From assembly GCA_017307065.1 (NCBI GenBank), contig JAFKGL010000019.1, positions 1 to 58,592 on the forward strand: a DNA stretch of 58,592 nt, written 5' to 3'. Of this stretch, positions 18,050 to 28,149 are shown piece by piece. This stretch comes from Candidatus Paracaedimonas acanthamoebae. Lineage in GTDB: Bacteria; Pseudomonadota; Alphaproteobacteria; Caedimonadales; Caedimonadaceae. The translations under genes were made by a program, and so were the position numbers. The stretch's first letter is position 1, and the number at the start of each line of letters is the position of its first letter. Below the pieces are notes generated by a model that was not told where the DNA came from, did not search any database, and saw only the letters and a list, made by a program, of their open reading frames with translations.

Positions 18050-18499
18050 TTATTTTTTGAGGGGAGGGGTTTTTTTAAAACCTTTGGGCGTTGAAGCTTT
18101 TGCTTTTTTTGCCGGTGTTGCGTTTTTCACTGTTTTCTCAATAGAAGCTTTAATTTCTGAGGTGAGAGGTGAAGTATCTGTAGTTTTTGGTGATGCATCT
18201 GATGGCGCCATCGATTGACTTTTCATCATCCGCTTAATTTGTTGTTCTTCCCATGTTTTGGCGAAGAAAGGAAAAAGATCCGCAAGAGCCGGAATCATAT
18301 CTAAAGAAATAGCTTTCAAAGCCATGCCAATTCCCCATCCAACAATTACCCAAATCGGCCAGAAATAGCCCCCCCCTGAAATGGCCCAAATTAAGATAAG
18401 GCCAAGATTGACTGCTCCGTAGAGAGTTAAGTCGACATAGAAATTTCTAAGCTCTTTAACGCGTGCTTTTATCTCGATTTCAGTGAGTTGCTTTGTCAT
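18050..18499 (-). CDS. 2TM-domain inner membrane protein
   Basis: 149 residues. After a short charged start (IEIKARVKELRNFYVDLTLY) there are two hydrophobic segments (GAVNLGLILIWAISGGGYF and PIWVIVGWGIGMALKAI). This is the pattern of the 2TM domain (Pfam family named for its two helices), whose function is unknown. The C-terminal 75 residues are low-complexity, rich in Ser, Thr, Lys and Pro (TSPLTSEIKAS, STPKGFKKTPPLKK), and probably disordered. It is followed after 30 bp by the small secreted protein. Confidence 0.7.
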   Translation of the reverse strand: MTKQLTEIEIKARVKELRNFYVDLTLYGAVNLGLILIWAISGGGYFWPIWVIVGWGIGMALKAISLDMIPALADLFPFFAKTWEEQQIKRMMKSQSMAPSDASPKTTDTSPLTSEIKASIEKTVKNATPAKKAKASTPKGFKKTPPLKK

Positions 18500-18694
18500 A
18501 TTATTCCCCTTAACTAATATTACATAAATAATGTTCTCATTTTAATCAAAGGCTTGCAAGATAGATTATTTATTTATAGATATATTTTTATACTTAAAGG
18601 TAAATTATTCATATTAAACAGTTGAAATATAAAATAATTAGTAAGTAGATTGTTATTTTGTGATAAAATTTTTATTGAATGAATAGTGGTCGGA

Positions 18695-19342
18695 ATGCAA
18701 TTTAAAAAATACCTCGAGGCACCACTCCCCAAGTGGACAACATTTAAAGGGTTAACACCTTATCCTCTAGCGCTTCAAATGATGGAAGAGAGCGTTGAAA
18801 AGATTCAGTTAGGGCAAGATACTGAACAAATTTTTCTGCTTGAACATCCCCCTCTTTATACGGCAGGCACAAGTGCTAAATTGCAAGAATTGATAGGTTC
18901 AGGAGATTTTCCTGTTTATTTTACGGGAAGAGGGGGGAAATATACTTATCATGGCCCAGGACAACGGTTGGTGTATGTCATGTTAGATCTGCGCCATCGA
19001 ATGAAGGATATCCGTGCTTTTGTGAAGGCTTTGGAAGAGTGGATTATCCAATCGTTAAAAACCTTAGATGTTCGTTGTGAGCGCCGAGAAGGGCGGATAG
19101 GGTTATGGGTTGATCATCAAGGTGATGAGAAGAAAATTGCAGCTATTGGGATTCGATTAAAGCAATGGATCAGCTTTCATGGGGTTGCTATTAATGTGAA
19201 TCCTGATTTGACTCATTATCAAGGAATTGTGCCTTGCGGAATCAAGGAATATGGGGTGACCTCTTTGGAGGCGTTGGGGTCTAGCGCCTCTTTAGAAGAT
19301 CTTGATGAGGCTCTTTATAAAACATTTTCACTTATTTTCTAA
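18695..19342 (+). CDS. lipB: Octanoyl-[acyl-carrier-protein]:protein N-octanoyltransferase
   Basis: 215 residues from ATG at 18695 (a GTG at 18686 is in frame). LipB moves octanoyl from ACP to lipoyl domains of 2-oxoacid dehydrogenases, the first step of lipoate synthesis. Visible motifs are LEHPPLYTAGTS, GRGGKYTYHGPGQRLVYVML, IAAIGIRLKQWISFHGVAIN (catalytic Lys region) and FHGVAINVNPDL...IVPCGIKEYGVTSL, in which the Cys is the acyl-thioester nucleophile. The length is typical. lipA is not in the window. Confidence 0.95.
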   Translation: MQFKKYLEAPLPKWTTFKGLTPYPLALQMMEESVEKIQLGQDTEQIFLLEHPPLYTAGTSAKLQELIGSGDFPVYFTGRGGKYTYHGPGQRLVYVMLDLRHRMKDIRAFVKALEEWIIQSLKTLDVRCERREGRIGLWVDHQGDEKKIAAIGIRLKQWISFHGVAINVNPDLTHYQGIVPCGIKEYGVTSLEALGSSASLEDLDEALYKTFSLIF

Positions 19343-19742
19343 AATAAGAATTTTTTCATTTTTATTATTGATACGAGTACTTTTTTCTAGGAAAAGTAAT
19401 TATACTTTGGTATAATTAAATAAGATGAAGTTGGTTAAGAACGTTAGGTGAGACACGTTTCTGGTTGTACTGACAAGGTGGAGTGTCAGAATCATCGAGG
19501 AATTCTTATGGGCTAAAATAAGAGCTATCTTTAAGGATAAATGGAAATGAAAATAAAGGAGATATATTTTTAACAATAATGCAAATTTAACCTTAAATAA
19601 AGTGAGTCTACGACAGTGGTGATTCACGAGAATAATGGAATGATATCTTTTTATAGGCCGTTGCAAAACTTGCAATTAGTGGCTTGGTATGGGATAAACT
19701 AGTTTAGCAAATTTTTACTTCAATATAAGGAAATTTAACTCT
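19343..19742. other. 400-bp region upstream of recA
   Basis: No convincing gene is present. A perfect 6-bp hairpin with an 8-nt loop (CTGACA-AGGTGGAG-TGTCAG) lies at about 19469-19488. A weak promoter-like pair, TTGCAA then GATAAA with a 17-bp spacer, lies at about 19671-19700 ahead of recA. I looked for the alphaproteobacterial SOS box GAAC-N7-GAAC and found only one half (GAAC at 19429). recA may therefore not be under a classical LexA box here. Confidence 0.35.
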
Positions 19743-20780
19743 ATGGAAAAACAACGTGCCCTTGAGGCGGCTTTATCACAAATCGAGCGTGCTTTTGGTA
19801 AAGGCTCAATAATGAAGCTTGGCCAACAAGAAGCCATAGAAATTGAATCAATCTCAACAGGCTCCTTAAGTCTTGATATTGCTTTAGGGATTGGTGGGCT
19901 TCCAAAAGGACGGATTATAGAAATTTATGGGCCTGAAAGCTCTGGAAAAACAACTCTTGCTCTGCATTGTGTCGCTGAAGCCCAAAAATTAGGAGGCGTC
20001 TGTGCGTTTGTGGATGCCGAGCATGCTCTAGATCCTGTTTATGCGCGTAAGCTTGGGGTAAATGTGGATGAGCTTTTGATTTCACAACCTGATGCGGGTG
20101 AGCAAGCTTTAGAAATTGCGGATACACTTGTGCGTTCAGGCGGTGTTGATGTGTTAGTGATAGATTCTGTTGCTGCCCTTGTGCCGAAAGCTGAACTTGA
20201 AGGTGAAATGGGCGATTCTCATATGGGGCTTCAGGCTCGCCTTATGAGTCAAGCGTTACGTAAGTTGACAGGTTCTATCTCACGTTCTGGTTGTATTGTG
20301 ATTTTCATTAACCAAATTCGTCAAAAGATTGGGGTGATGTTTGGTAATCCTGAAACAACGACAGGAGGAAATGCTCTAAAGTTTTATGCTTCTGTGCGCC
20401 TTGATATTCGACGGATTGGTTCGATTAAAAATCGAGATGAAGTCATTGGGAATCAAACACGAGTGAAGGTCGTCAAAAACAAAGTGGCACCCCCTTTCAA
20501 GGTTGTCGAGTTTGATATTATGTATGGTGAAGGTATTTCCAAAGTTGGTGAGTTGATAGATCTTGGTGTAAAAGCAGATATCATTGAAAAATCTGGTGCT
20601 TGGTATGCTTTCCAAGGGCAACGAATTGGCCAAGGACGTGAAGCTGTAAAACTATTTTTGCGTGAAAATCCTGAAACAATGATCATCATCGAAAAAGCTA
20701 TTCGTGAGAAATCAGGCCAAGTAAGCCAAGCTATGGCGGCGAGTTCTTTTGAAGAAAACAATGGGGAAGATGCTGCCTAA
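19743..20780 (+). CDS. recA: Recombinase RecA
   Basis: 345 residues, usual length. ATP-dependent strand exchange in homologous recombination. Walker A is [13 protein letters not shown], followed by [18 protein letters not shown], the [22 protein letters not shown] segment in two parts, and [27 protein letters not shown] containing the DNA-binding loop L2. The C-terminal acidic tail ([12 protein letters not shown]) is normal. AAGGAAATTTAACT precedes the ATG. It also serves as co-protease for LexA/UmuD-type proteins, one of which is encoded at 28150. Confidence 0.98.
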   Translation: MEKQRALEAALSQIERAFGKGSIMKLGQQEAIEIESISTGSLSLDIALGIGGLPKGRIIEIYGPESSGKTTLALHCVAEAQKLGGVCAFVDAEHALDPVYARKLGVNVDELLISQPDAGEQALEIADTLVRSGGVDVLVIDSVAALVPKAELEGEMGDSHMGLQARLMSQALRKLTGSISRSGCIVIFINQIRQKIGVMFGNPETTTGGNALKFYASVRLDIRRIGSIKNRDEVIGNQTRVKVVKNKVAPPFKVVEFDIMYGEGISKVGELIDLGVKADIIEKSGAWYAFQGQRIGQGREAVKLFLRENPETMIIIEKAIREKSGQVSQAMAASSFEENNGEDAA

Positions 20781-20794
20781 AACCTTAGGTTTTT

Positions 20795-21083
20795 GTGGCA
20801 ACCTATTTTGTTGAATTTCAAGTCTTTCAAGAAGAGCTCTGTACCCCAGAGCTCTTGAAAGCACATGTTGATCATTTAAAAGACCTACATCGTCAAAAGA
20901 AGCTTATGTTTTGTGGTCCTTGTGAGGATGTTCTGCATTTTTCTTCTCTCTGTGGTATCAAAACAATAAGCCGTTGATATAGTAAGCAAAGATCCGTTTA
21001 TAATATCTTCCGTTTATCAACTTGGAAAAATTAAAGAAATCCGTTTGGCGACCCCCGAGAATAATTTTCTACTTAAGAAATAA
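20795..21083 (+). pseudogene. YciI-like protein, disrupted
   Basis: The first frame starts at a GTG and reads ATYFVEFQVFQEELC, ELLKAHVDHLKDLHRQKKLM, FCGPCED, the N-terminal half of a YCII domain. It then runs off and stops at 20977. In another frame the domain continues from about 20930 as CIFLLSVVSKQ, an in-frame TAA, then AVDIVSKDPFIISSVYQLG and stops at 21083. One frameshift plus one nonsense codon thus disable the gene. It directly follows recA (14 bp). Confidence 0.65.
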
Positions 21084-21284
21084 ATTTTTCCGGCACGAAT
21101 ATTCGCTTGCGTTTAATTGAGGTTTAAAATTTTGGTTAAGTCATTTTTGTAGAGGAAATGAAAAATAGTCTCGCATCTCAAAAAGCTATAACAAAGAAGT
21201 TTTCTTTATATAGGCGAGTTCAAAAAGTCGAAAAGACATCCCTATGAGTGTTCTAATAATCCGTCGGTCGAGCTTTTATTTACG

Positions 21285-23927
21285 TTAATTCTTAGATAAA
21301 GACTGTTGCACGGCCATAAAGGCAGCTTCAAGTTTATCTCCATTAGGACCACCTGCTTGGGCAAGATCTGGACGACCTCCACCACCCTTGCCGCCTAAGG
21401 CTTCTGCTGCCAGTCGTACGAGATCCACCGCATTGTGGGTGGAAATGAGATCTGCTGTAACACCGACGACGATAGAACCTTTGCCTTCTTGGTTAGAACC
21501 AACGATGACGACGCCAGATCCGATTTGATTTTTCAATTGGTCCACTAATGGCTTTAAATCATTGGCACTTACATTCTCTAGAGCGCGACTTAGAAATTTA
21601 ACCCCGGCAATAGTTTGTGTCGCAGCATCCGTCGAGCTTCCGGTCATTAATTTTTTTTGTAAATCTTTGACGTCACGTTCAAGTTTGCGTTTTTCATCTT
21701 GTAAAGTTGTAAGACGTAATAGGATATCTTCGGGACGACTTTTTAAGAGTCCAGCCGTATCCAGAACAAGTTGTTCTCGTTGCGCCATATGAATTTCTGC
21801 TGCGGGGCCAGTTAAAGCCTCAATACGTCTTATTCCTGCGGCGATTCCGGCTTCACTAACAATTTTGAAATACCCAATATCTCCTGTGCGATGAACGTGC
21901 GTTCCCCCACATAATTCCACTGAATAAGGTTTATGATTAGCTCCTTCAGGGCCCATGGAAACCACGCGAACTTCTTCACTATATTTCTCACCAAATAAAG
22001 CCATCGCGCCGGCTTTAATGGCCTCTTCAGGGGCCATGACTTGGGTAGTGGCTTTGTTATTTTGACGAATGAGTGAATTAACGTCATTTTCGATGAAACT
22101 AAGTTGTTCACGGGTAAGCGCGAGTGGGAAGCTAAAATCAAACCGTAAGCGATCTGGGGCCACCAAAGAGCCTTTTTGAATAACTTGTTCACCAAGATGT
22201 TGACGCAAAACCGCATGTAAAAGGTGAGTTGCTGAGTGATTGGCTCTCAATAAGTTGCGTCGTTCGATATCTACTTTTAACGTTAAAGTTTGGCCAAGTT
22301 GAACTTTTCCTTTTTTTATCAAACCTTGGTGGACATGAAGATTCCCTAGCTTCTTCGTCGTATTTTGAATTTCAATGGCAAGACCTTCATCAGAGATCAT
22401 CAGGCCTGTATCTCCCATTTGGCCGCCTGATTCACCATAAAATGGGGTTTGATTCAGGATAAGAAGCACCTCTTGTCCTTCTTCGCTTTCGGTAACTTCT
22501 TGCCCGTTTATGATAAGGGTTTGTACAAGGCCTTGAGCTTCAACAGTATCATACCCAAGGAATTCACTGGCACCTGTACGCTCAAGGACTTGAAACCACA
22601 TGGAATCATTTTGCTGTTCGCCTGATCCTACCCAAGAAGCTCTCGCCACAGCTTTTTGTTTTGCCATTGCTGCATCAAAGCTCTTGAGGTCAACTTGTCG
22701 CCCATCAGTACGCAAGATATCCTGCGTTAAATCTAAAGGAAATCCATAAGTATCATAAAGCTTGAAGGCAACATCACCAGAAAGTGATTCTTGAGGGTTT
22801 AAAGAAATAGTTTCTTCTTCAAGCAATTTTAAGCCCCGCCCCAACGTTTGGCGAAAGCGTTCTTCTTCCACTCTTAGGGTATCTTGAATCACTGTTTGGG
22901 CATGTGTAAGTTCTGGATAAGCTTCTCCCATCTCTGCAAGCAATGTGGGGACTAGCTGATGCATGAGAGGTTCTTTGCACCCTAAAAGATAGGCATGGCG
23001 CATCGCGCGGCGCATAATACGTCTTAAAACGTATCCACGACCTTCATTTGAAGGTGTGATACCTTCTGCAATAAGAAAACTTGTTGATCGTAAATGGTCG
23101 GCAATGACTCTGTGAGAAGCCGTGTTTTTGCCTTCAGCTTTTATGCCCGTGAGGTCGACAGAAGCTCGAATAAGGGCTTTAAATAAATCAATGTCATAAT
23201 TATCGTGAACGCCTTGTAAGACGGCGGCAATCCGTTCAAGTCCCATGCCTGTATCAATTGAAGGTTTGGGAAGGTTAATGCGTTGGTTAACAAGCTGCTC
23301 ATATTGCATAAAGACGAGGTTCCAAATCTCCACGAATCGCTCGCCATCTTCGTCAGGAGTCCCTGGAGGACCACCTGCTAAATGGTCGCCATGATCATAA
23401 AAAATTTCAGAACAAGGCCCACAAGGCCCCGTATCTCCCATCGACCAGAAATTATCTGAGCTTGAGATACGAAGGATGCGATCATCAGAGAGTCCTGCAA
23501 TCTTGCGCCAATATCCTGCCGCTTCATCATCATCTGCATAGACAGTCACTAAAAGGCGATTTTTATCGATACCAAACTCTTTTGTAATAAGATTCCAGGC
23601 CATTTCAATGGCGGCATCTTTAAAATAATCTCCAAACGAGAAATTTCCTAACATTTCAAAGAAAGTATGATGGCGCGAGGTATACCCAACATTTTCAAGA
23701 TCATTATGTTTTCCGCCAGCTCGGACGCATTTTTGGGATGTAGATGCGCGGCTGTAGGACCTTTTTTCTATCCCTGTAAACATATTTTTGAACTGAACCA
23801 TGCCTGCTGTTGTAAAAAGCAAAGTCGGGTCATTTCGCGGGATTAAAGGGCTTGAATCGACGATAGTATGCCCTTGTTGTTGAAAATAGTCTAAAAATTG
23901 CTTACGAATTCGAGAAGTTGTCCACAT
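21285..23927 (-). CDS. alaS: Alanyl-tRNA synthetase
   Basis: 880 residues, full length. It charges tRNA-Ala and edits Ser/Gly mischarging. The N-terminal class II catalytic core contains [19 protein letters not shown] and [18 protein letters not shown]. The editing domain contains [17 protein letters not shown] (H-x-x-x-H) and [17 protein letters not shown] (zinc Cys/His). The C-terminal domain ends with [18 protein letters not shown], the conserved glycine-rich C-Ala motif. No defect is seen. In most alphaproteobacteria it lies near recA, as here. Confidence 0.98.
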   Translation of the reverse strand: MWTTSRIRKQFLDYFQQQGHTIVDSSPLIPRNDPTLLFTTAGMVQFKNMFTGIEKRSYSRASTSQKCVRAGGKHNDLENVGYTSRHHTFFEMLGNFSFGDYFKDAAIEMAWNLITKEFGIDKNRLLVTVYADDDEAAGYWRKIAGLSDDRILRISSSDNFWSMGDTGPCGPCSEIFYDHGDHLAGGPPGTPDEDGERFVEIWNLVFMQYEQLVNQRINLPKPSIDTGMGLERIAAVLQGVHDNYDIDLFKALIRASVDLTGIKAEGKNTASHRVIADHLRSTSFLIAEGITPSNEGRGYVLRRIMRRAMRHAYLLGCKEPLMHQLVPTLLAEMGEAYPELTHAQTVIQDTLRVEEERFRQTLGRGLKLLEEETISLNPQESLSGDVAFKLYDTYGFPLDLTQDILRTDGRQVDLKSFDAAMAKQKAVARASWVGSGEQQNDSMWFQVLERTGASEFLGYDTVEAQGLVQTLIINGQEVTESEEGQEVLLILNQTPFYGESGGQMGDTGLMISDEGLAIEIQNTTKKLGNLHVHQGLIKKGKVQLGQTLTLKVDIERRNLLRANHSATHLLHAVLRQHLGEQVIQKGSLVAPDRLRFDFSFPLALTREQLSFIENDVNSLIRQNNKATTQVMAPEEAIKAGAMALFGEKYSEEVRVVSMGPEGANHKPYSVELCGGTHVHRTGDIGYFKIVSEAGIAAGIRRIEALTGPAAEIHMAQREQLVLDTAGLLKSRPEDILLRLTTLQDEKRKLERDVKDLQKKLMTGSSTDAATQTIAGVKFLSRALENVSANDLKPLVDQLKNQIGSGVVIVGSNQEGKGSIVVGVTADLISTHNAVDLVRLAAEALGGKGGGGRPDLAQAGGPNGDKLEAAFMAVQQSLSKN

Positions 23928-24308
23928 GATCTTATCTTTATTAAAAAATATACTTTAAGTCTTATATCAAGTTAGCGACGTGCTGTCATCCATCCTAATT
24001 GATCTTTTATAACATAATTTTTCTTTATAAAGAGTTTCGTAAAAATTGCCTTATTGAGTTTTATGAGAAAAATATTTTTGGGAAAAATAATCAAATAATA
24101 TTGCCTATAAAATAAATTTTTCATTTTTTTCTTAAAATTATAAAAAAATTTATCACCTAAAAAATTAATCAATTATTTGAATATAGAATTATTTTTGATG
24201 GATCATAAAAATTATCTTAAATTTAATTAAAATAATTAATAATTTTATCAATTGTCAAAATTATTTTCCCGTGATAAGTACCTTTTTGTCATTTTTAGGA
24301 AGAAAATA
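23928..24308. other. Divergent AT-rich intergenic region between alaS and the 24309 gene
   Basis: About 380 bp, strongly AT-rich with long A/T runs, lying between the divergently oriented alaS and the secreted-protein gene. Promoters for both must lie here, but no pair of boxes stands out from the AT background. A 66-codon minus-strand frame in it has no coding character. Confidence 0.4.
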
Positions 24309-25070
24309 ATGTCTTTTGGTCCAGTAATAAAAATTGCTTTTTTATTTACTCTGTCATCTGTGAGTAGCTTCAGTTCCCCCATGGCTCTTGAAGGGTATGA
24401 TTATTCTCCAAAAAAGAGATCTGCATTCGGCCGACAGACATCTATCCTTAGCTATGTCCAAAAGAGTGGTGAAGTTCTGCCTTTATCCTCAACAGCGGAA
24501 TGGGGGGTACGTTCTAGTAAGGGATCAGGTTCTGTTTCTCCTAAGAGAAAGAGACAAATTGAAAGGCAAAGAAAAAGATCTCCTCAAAAAACTATTGATT
24601 CTTGTTGGAACATTTATGGAGAAATAACGTCTCAAAAACCTATCGAAGCCGTCCTCATAGATGGGGATGATAAAGAGAACATTTCACCTGCTTTTTCTTC
24701 CATAAACAAAGAAGAGAAAAAGGAACAAAAAGCTCAATTTATGGGAATTTTTCGGCAACCTCTTCCAGAGAAATATGAGCGCATTAAAAAGGATTTATTA
24801 AAAAAAACCTGGTTAATCTCTCAACATGGAAATCCTTACTTACAGATTTCATCTTCAGAAGCGTCAGACAGCAAAGAGCATTATATCGTGATTATCCAAC
24901 GTTCAAACAAGGATACCGGCAAAACAGAATACTCTGCTTATATTGACGGAAGACCATATGAGGATTTTATTAAAGAAAAGAGACAAAAAGAACAAGAGAA
25001 ATTGAGTCCTGTCTGGTTTCCAGATCATGACTCAATTAAGAGAGCATCATTAACTATAATTTACAAATAA
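24309..25070 (+). CDS. Secreted basic protein with NLS-, KEN-box- and PIP-box-like motifs (candidate host-directed effector)
   Basis: 253 residues from ATG at 24309. TTTTTAGGAAGAAAATA supplies a ribosome site, and the longer TTG-initiated frame lacks one. The signal peptide is MSFGPVIKIAFLFTLSSVSS. The mature part contains QTSILSYV at 43-50 (near the PIP-box pattern Q-x-x-I-x-x-aromatic), a basic cluster SPKRKRQIERQRKRSP at 77-92 (monopartite/bipartite NLS-like), and DDKENISP at 120-127 (KEN-box-like degron). A C-terminal half with mixed strands and helices follows, with no known fold. Short motifs of this sort occur by chance, so a nuclear role in a host is speculation. The gene is certain as an ORF, its function is not. 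Confidence 0.7.
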   Translation: MSFGPVIKIAFLFTLSSVSSFSSPMALEGYDYSPKKRSAFGRQTSILSYVQKSGEVLPLSSTAEWGVRSSKGSGSVSPKRKRQIERQRKRSPQKTIDSCWNIYGEITSQKPIEAVLIDGDDKENISPAFSSINKEEKKEQKAQFMGIFRQPLPEKYERIKKDLLKKTWLISQHGNPYLQISSSEASDSKEHYIVIIQRSNKDTGKTEYSAYIDGRPYEDFIKEKRQKEQEKLSPVWFPDHDSIKRASLTIIYK

Positions 25071-25104
25071 AATATAATTATAAGCTCTCTTACGTCCAAA
25101 ACTT

Positions 25105-25141
25105 ATCACAAAGCTCAGCTTCTGGGCTTTGTGATATTTTT
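25105..25141 (+). terminator. Intrinsic terminator after the 24309 gene
   Basis: A perfect 10-bp stem (ATCACAAAGC and GCTTTGTGAT, 25105-25114 and 25126-25135) with an 11-nt loop is followed by ATTTTT. It lies 35 bp after the stop and just before the convergent carbonic anhydrase gene, and may serve both strands. Confidence 0.85.
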
Positions 25142-25150
25142 GGTCATTTT

Positions 25151-25831
25151 CTATGATGATCTCTCAGTTAAGGTTTGTAAATTTTCCTGGATCAAAGGTT
25201 TAAAAATAGTCGTATGAGGATCATGTGCATAAATAAGGCCTGTTTGAATATCAAAATACCAAGCATGTAAAACGAGCTGATTTGTTTCTACTTTTTCTCG
25301 GATCCAGTCAAAACTCATGAGGTTTTCTAAGGAATTCAGAAGGGAATATTGCTCACAAGTTGTTATTTTATCTTCAAGAGGTAAGTGAGTATGTTCTTGT
25401 TGAACCTTCTCAAAAGCCGGTCGGGCCAGTCCCATCCATTTTTCAATAAAGCTTAGTTTTTCTTTATTTTCTTGAGGAACTTCAAAAAGACTTTGAATGC
25501 CGCCGCAGCGTGTATGCCCAAAAAGGACAACATGTTTAATTTTAAGGGCTTTAATACCAAATTCGAGAGCAGCACTTGTTCCATGGTACCCTTGATCACT
25601 TTCGCAAGGAGGAACGAGATTGGCAACATTTCGAACGACAAATAAATCTCCTGGTTGGCATCCCAACACAATCGCCGGATCTACACGTGAATCTGAGCAG
25701 GCAATCATCAGTATTTTGGGTTTTTGCCCTTCTTCAACGAGTTTTCCATACAACTCATTGTCTCCATTAAAATACGAAGCTCGAAAAGCGGCATAGCCTT
25801 GCACAAGCATTTCAAATTCATCAAGCATCAT
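25151..25831 (-). CDS. Beta-class carbonic anhydrase
   Basis: 226 residues. It hydrates CO2 to bicarbonate. The zinc ligands and the catalytic Asp-Arg pair are visible: ILMIACSDSRVDP (Cys, Asp, Arg), VVLFGHTRCGGIQSL (His and Cys two residues later). The intervening GDLFVVRNVANLVPP and GTSAALEFGIKALK are typical. The start is either of two adjacent ATG codons (25831 or 25828). GGAG lies better placed for the second. It has a cytoplasmic enzyme's composition with no signal peptide. Confidence 0.95.
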   Translation of the reverse strand: MMLDEFEMLVQGYAAFRASYFNGDNELYGKLVEEGQKPKILMIACSDSRVDPAIVLGCQPGDLFVVRNVANLVPPCESDQGYHGTSAALEFGIKALKIKHVVLFGHTRCGGIQSLFEVPQENKEKLSFIEKWMGLARPAFEKVQQEHTHLPLEDKITTCEQYSLLNSLENLMSFDWIREKVETNQLVLHAWYFDIQTGLIYAHDPHTTIFKPLIQENLQTLTERSS

Positions 25832-26118
25832 GACTCCATTTCAAGTTTATGTGGTGAGAATACAATTTTTGGACTTTTTGCCCCCATTAAAGTGTGCTTA
25901 TTTAATAATCATTCAGCTCTTCTGTCTATATTTTATTCAGCACTTTTTTTGTTGGTTATTAAAAGTGTAAAGAAATCAATTCCCACCTTCTCCGGGGATG
26001 AAAGATATTAAGTAATAAAATTTTAAGAGCGATAGATGTGTGAGACACTAGACATCTGGCTTTTCTCTTGTGTAGGATACAGGATTCAAAATGACGAATG
26101 AAAAATTAAGAAGTAATA

Positions 26119-28053
26119 ATGAAGAAAAAACCACCTTTATATGCAGCTTTAAAAATAGATCCAGATGATCGTCCATATCGGGCTTCTGGCATTACTAAAT
26201 CTGCTTCTTTGAAAAAGAAAAGTTCTGCAAAATCCAAGCCATCAAAAGGCGGGAAATCAAAACTATTTGCATGGTTTTTGTCTTTGTTGATTTGGGGAGG
26301 GGTGATAGGAGGGTGCCTTTTAATTTTGTTTGCTTATGATTTGCCGGATATTAAGCGGCTTGAACTCACAACACGAGAACCCAGTGTGACTCTTTTGGCG
26401 CGAGATGGGACAACAATTGCGACTTATGGTGATCTTTATGGATCTTTTGTTCATGTGAAAGATTTACCTAAATATGTTCCACAAGCAATTTTAGCAACGG
26501 AAGATCGTCGTTTTTATGAACATTTCGGCGTGGATATCTTTGGCATTTTGCGAGCAGCATGGCGAAATTTTCGAGCAGGGGCTGTCGTTCAAGGGGGCAG
26601 TACGATCACTCAGCAGCTTGCAAAGAATTTTCTTCTTTCTGAAAAACTTTATGAAGCCAATGATCGTTCTTTCCGTCGGAAAGTCCAAGAAATCTTGCTT
26701 GCCCTGTGGCTTGAAGCACATTTGGAAAAAGACCATATTCTTTCTATTTATTTAAATCGTGTTTACTTAGGCGCGGGCGTTTATGGAATTAATGCCGCTG
26801 CCTGGCGTTATTTTGGAGAATCAGCTAAAGACTTATCAGTATACCAGGCAGCTATTATTGCGGGTTTGCTAAAAGCACCTTCAAGATATTCACCGATTAG
26901 CAATCCAGAGCTTGCCCATTCCCGGGCCCTTGTTGTGCTAGCAGCAATGGTTGATGCTGGATACCTTAAAACAGAAGATATCAAGCAATATCAGACTTTA
27001 CCGGAACATCTTGTCAAAACAAAAAGTGAAGCTTTAGTAGGACGTTATTTCGCTGATTGGGTTTTTGAAACTTTAGATGAATATATCGGCAAACCTTCAG
27101 ATGATATTGTGGTCAAAACGACGTTGGATTCTCGATTGCAAAGAATGGCAGAAGAAAGCGTTGCAGAGGTCCTTACAATAGATGGTCCTAAGTTTGATGC
27201 TAGCCAAGCTTCTTTAGTTTCTATGACGCCTGATGGAGGTGTGAGAGCTATGGTGGGGGGGCGTAACTATGCACAAAGCCAATTTAATCGGGCAACACAA
27301 GCCAAGAGGCAAACGGGTTCCTCATTTAAATTTTTTGTTTTTTTGGCTGCTCTTGAGCATGAATATACGCCAGAGACCATGGTCAGTGATGTGCCAATGC
27401 AGATTGGAAACTGGAAACCTAAAAATTATGCATGGCAAAGTCGAGGAGAACTGACTCTGACAGATGGGTTTGCCTATTCTGTAAATGCTGTGACAGTTCG
27501 ATTAGCTCATCGTTTGGGATTACCAACCCTGAATAAAATTGCGCGTCGATTAGGTCTTACAAGTCCGATGCCAAAGGATCTAACAATCGTTCTTGGCTCT
27601 GGAGAGGCGACATTACTGGAATTGTCTGCAGCTTATGCAACTGTTGCGAATCACGGTTTTGGTGTTTGGCCTTATGGCATTATTGAAGTGAGAAATGGAC
27701 AAGGTGAATTACTTTATAAAAGAAAAAGCCAGGGGGTGGGTAGAATTTTGCAACCTCAAACAGTAAGGTATGGACTTAAGCTTATGGAGGCCGCTTTTTC
27801 TTATGGAACAGGAAAGAGTGCAAATATAGGGCGTCCTTGTGCGGGGAAAACTGGAACAAGTCAGAAATATCGTGATGCATGGGCTATAGGATTTACGCCT
27901 GATCTCGTGACAGGTGTATGGATGGGAAATGATGATAATAAATCGATGAAAAAGGTTACTGGAGGTCGATTGCCTGCAAAGATATGGAAGCTCTTTATGT
28001 TAAAAGCTCATGAAGGTTATCCTGTACATTATTTCCCAAATGAGGAAAAATAA
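26119..28053 (+). CDS. Class A penicillin-binding protein (PBP1A type)
   Basis: 644 residues. After a basic, cytoplasmic N-terminus there is one membrane anchor (LFAWFLSLLIWGGVIGGCLLI in two parts, about residues 48-70). The glycosyltransferase family 51 domain follows with ATEDRRFYEHFGVD, GGSTITQQLAKNFLL and YLNRVYLGAGVYGI. The transpeptidase domain has the Ser motif GSSFKFFVFL (S-x-x-K), SVN and CAGKTGTSQ (KTG). It polymerises and crosslinks peptidoglycan in the periplasm. At 644 residues it is shorter than many PBP1A proteins and lacks an obvious C-terminal extension or OB insert. The presence of a wall synthase plus AmpG shows that peptidoglycan metabolism is retained. Confidence 0.93.
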   Translation: MKKKPPLYAALKIDPDDRPYRASGITKSASLKKKSSAKSKPSKGGKSKLFAWFLSLLIWGGVIGGCLLILFAYDLPDIKRLELTTREPSVTLLARDGTTIATYGDLYGSFVHVKDLPKYVPQAILATEDRRFYEHFGVDIFGILRAAWRNFRAGAVVQGGSTITQQLAKNFLLSEKLYEANDRSFRRKVQEILLALWLEAHLEKDHILSIYLNRVYLGAGVYGINAAAWRYFGESAKDLSVYQAAIIAGLLKAPSRYSPISNPELAHSRALVVLAAMVDAGYLKTEDIKQYQTLPEHLVKTKSEALVGRYFADWVFETLDEYIGKPSDDIVVKTTLDSRLQRMAEESVAEVLTIDGPKFDASQASLVSMTPDGGVRAMVGGRNYAQSQFNRATQAKRQTGSSFKFFVFLAALEHEYTPETMVSDVPMQIGNWKPKNYAWQSRGELTLTDGFAYSVNAVTVRLAHRLGLPTLNKIARRLGLTSPMPKDLTIVLGSGEATLLELSAAYATVANHGFGVWPYGIIEVRNGQGELLYKRKSQGVGRILQPQTVRYGLKLMEAAFSYGTGKSANIGRPCAGKTGTSQKYRDAWAIGFTPDLVTGVWMGNDDNKSMKKVTGGRLPAKIWKLFMLKAHEGYPVHYFPNEEK

Positions 28054-28101
28054 CAAATTCATTTTGTTGGAATTTTTTTCGAATATTAAGAGTTTTTAAG
28101 G

Positions 28102-28130
28102 TTGACAAAAGTTACAGAATTGTACATAAT
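28102..28130 (+). promoter_or_regulatory. Consensus promoter of the UmuD-like gene with an overlapping palindrome
   Basis: TTGACA (28102-28107), a 17-bp spacer and CATAAT (28125-28130) form a near-consensus sigma-70 promoter 20 bp before the start codon. A palindrome TACA-N4-TGTA (28113-28124) fills the spacer and is a candidate operator, perhaps for an SOS-type or autoregulating repressor. Neither standard SOS box is matched. Confidence 0.6.
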
Positions 28131-28149
28131 TCAAGGAGAGGAGTAAAAA

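Noticed and set aside
19400-19675. 91-codon minus-strand frame upstream of recA
   Set aside because: Low-complexity Leu/His-rich translation, no ribosome site, and it would cover the recA control region.
20838-20861. Hairpin AGAGCTCTG/CAGAGCTCT as a recA terminator
   Set aside because: It lies inside the YciI reading frame and has no T-run after it.
23972-24172. 66-codon minus-strand frame in the alaS intergenic region
   Set aside because: Lys/Phe/Ile-rich translation expected from AT-rich noncoding DNA; no family and no ribosome site.
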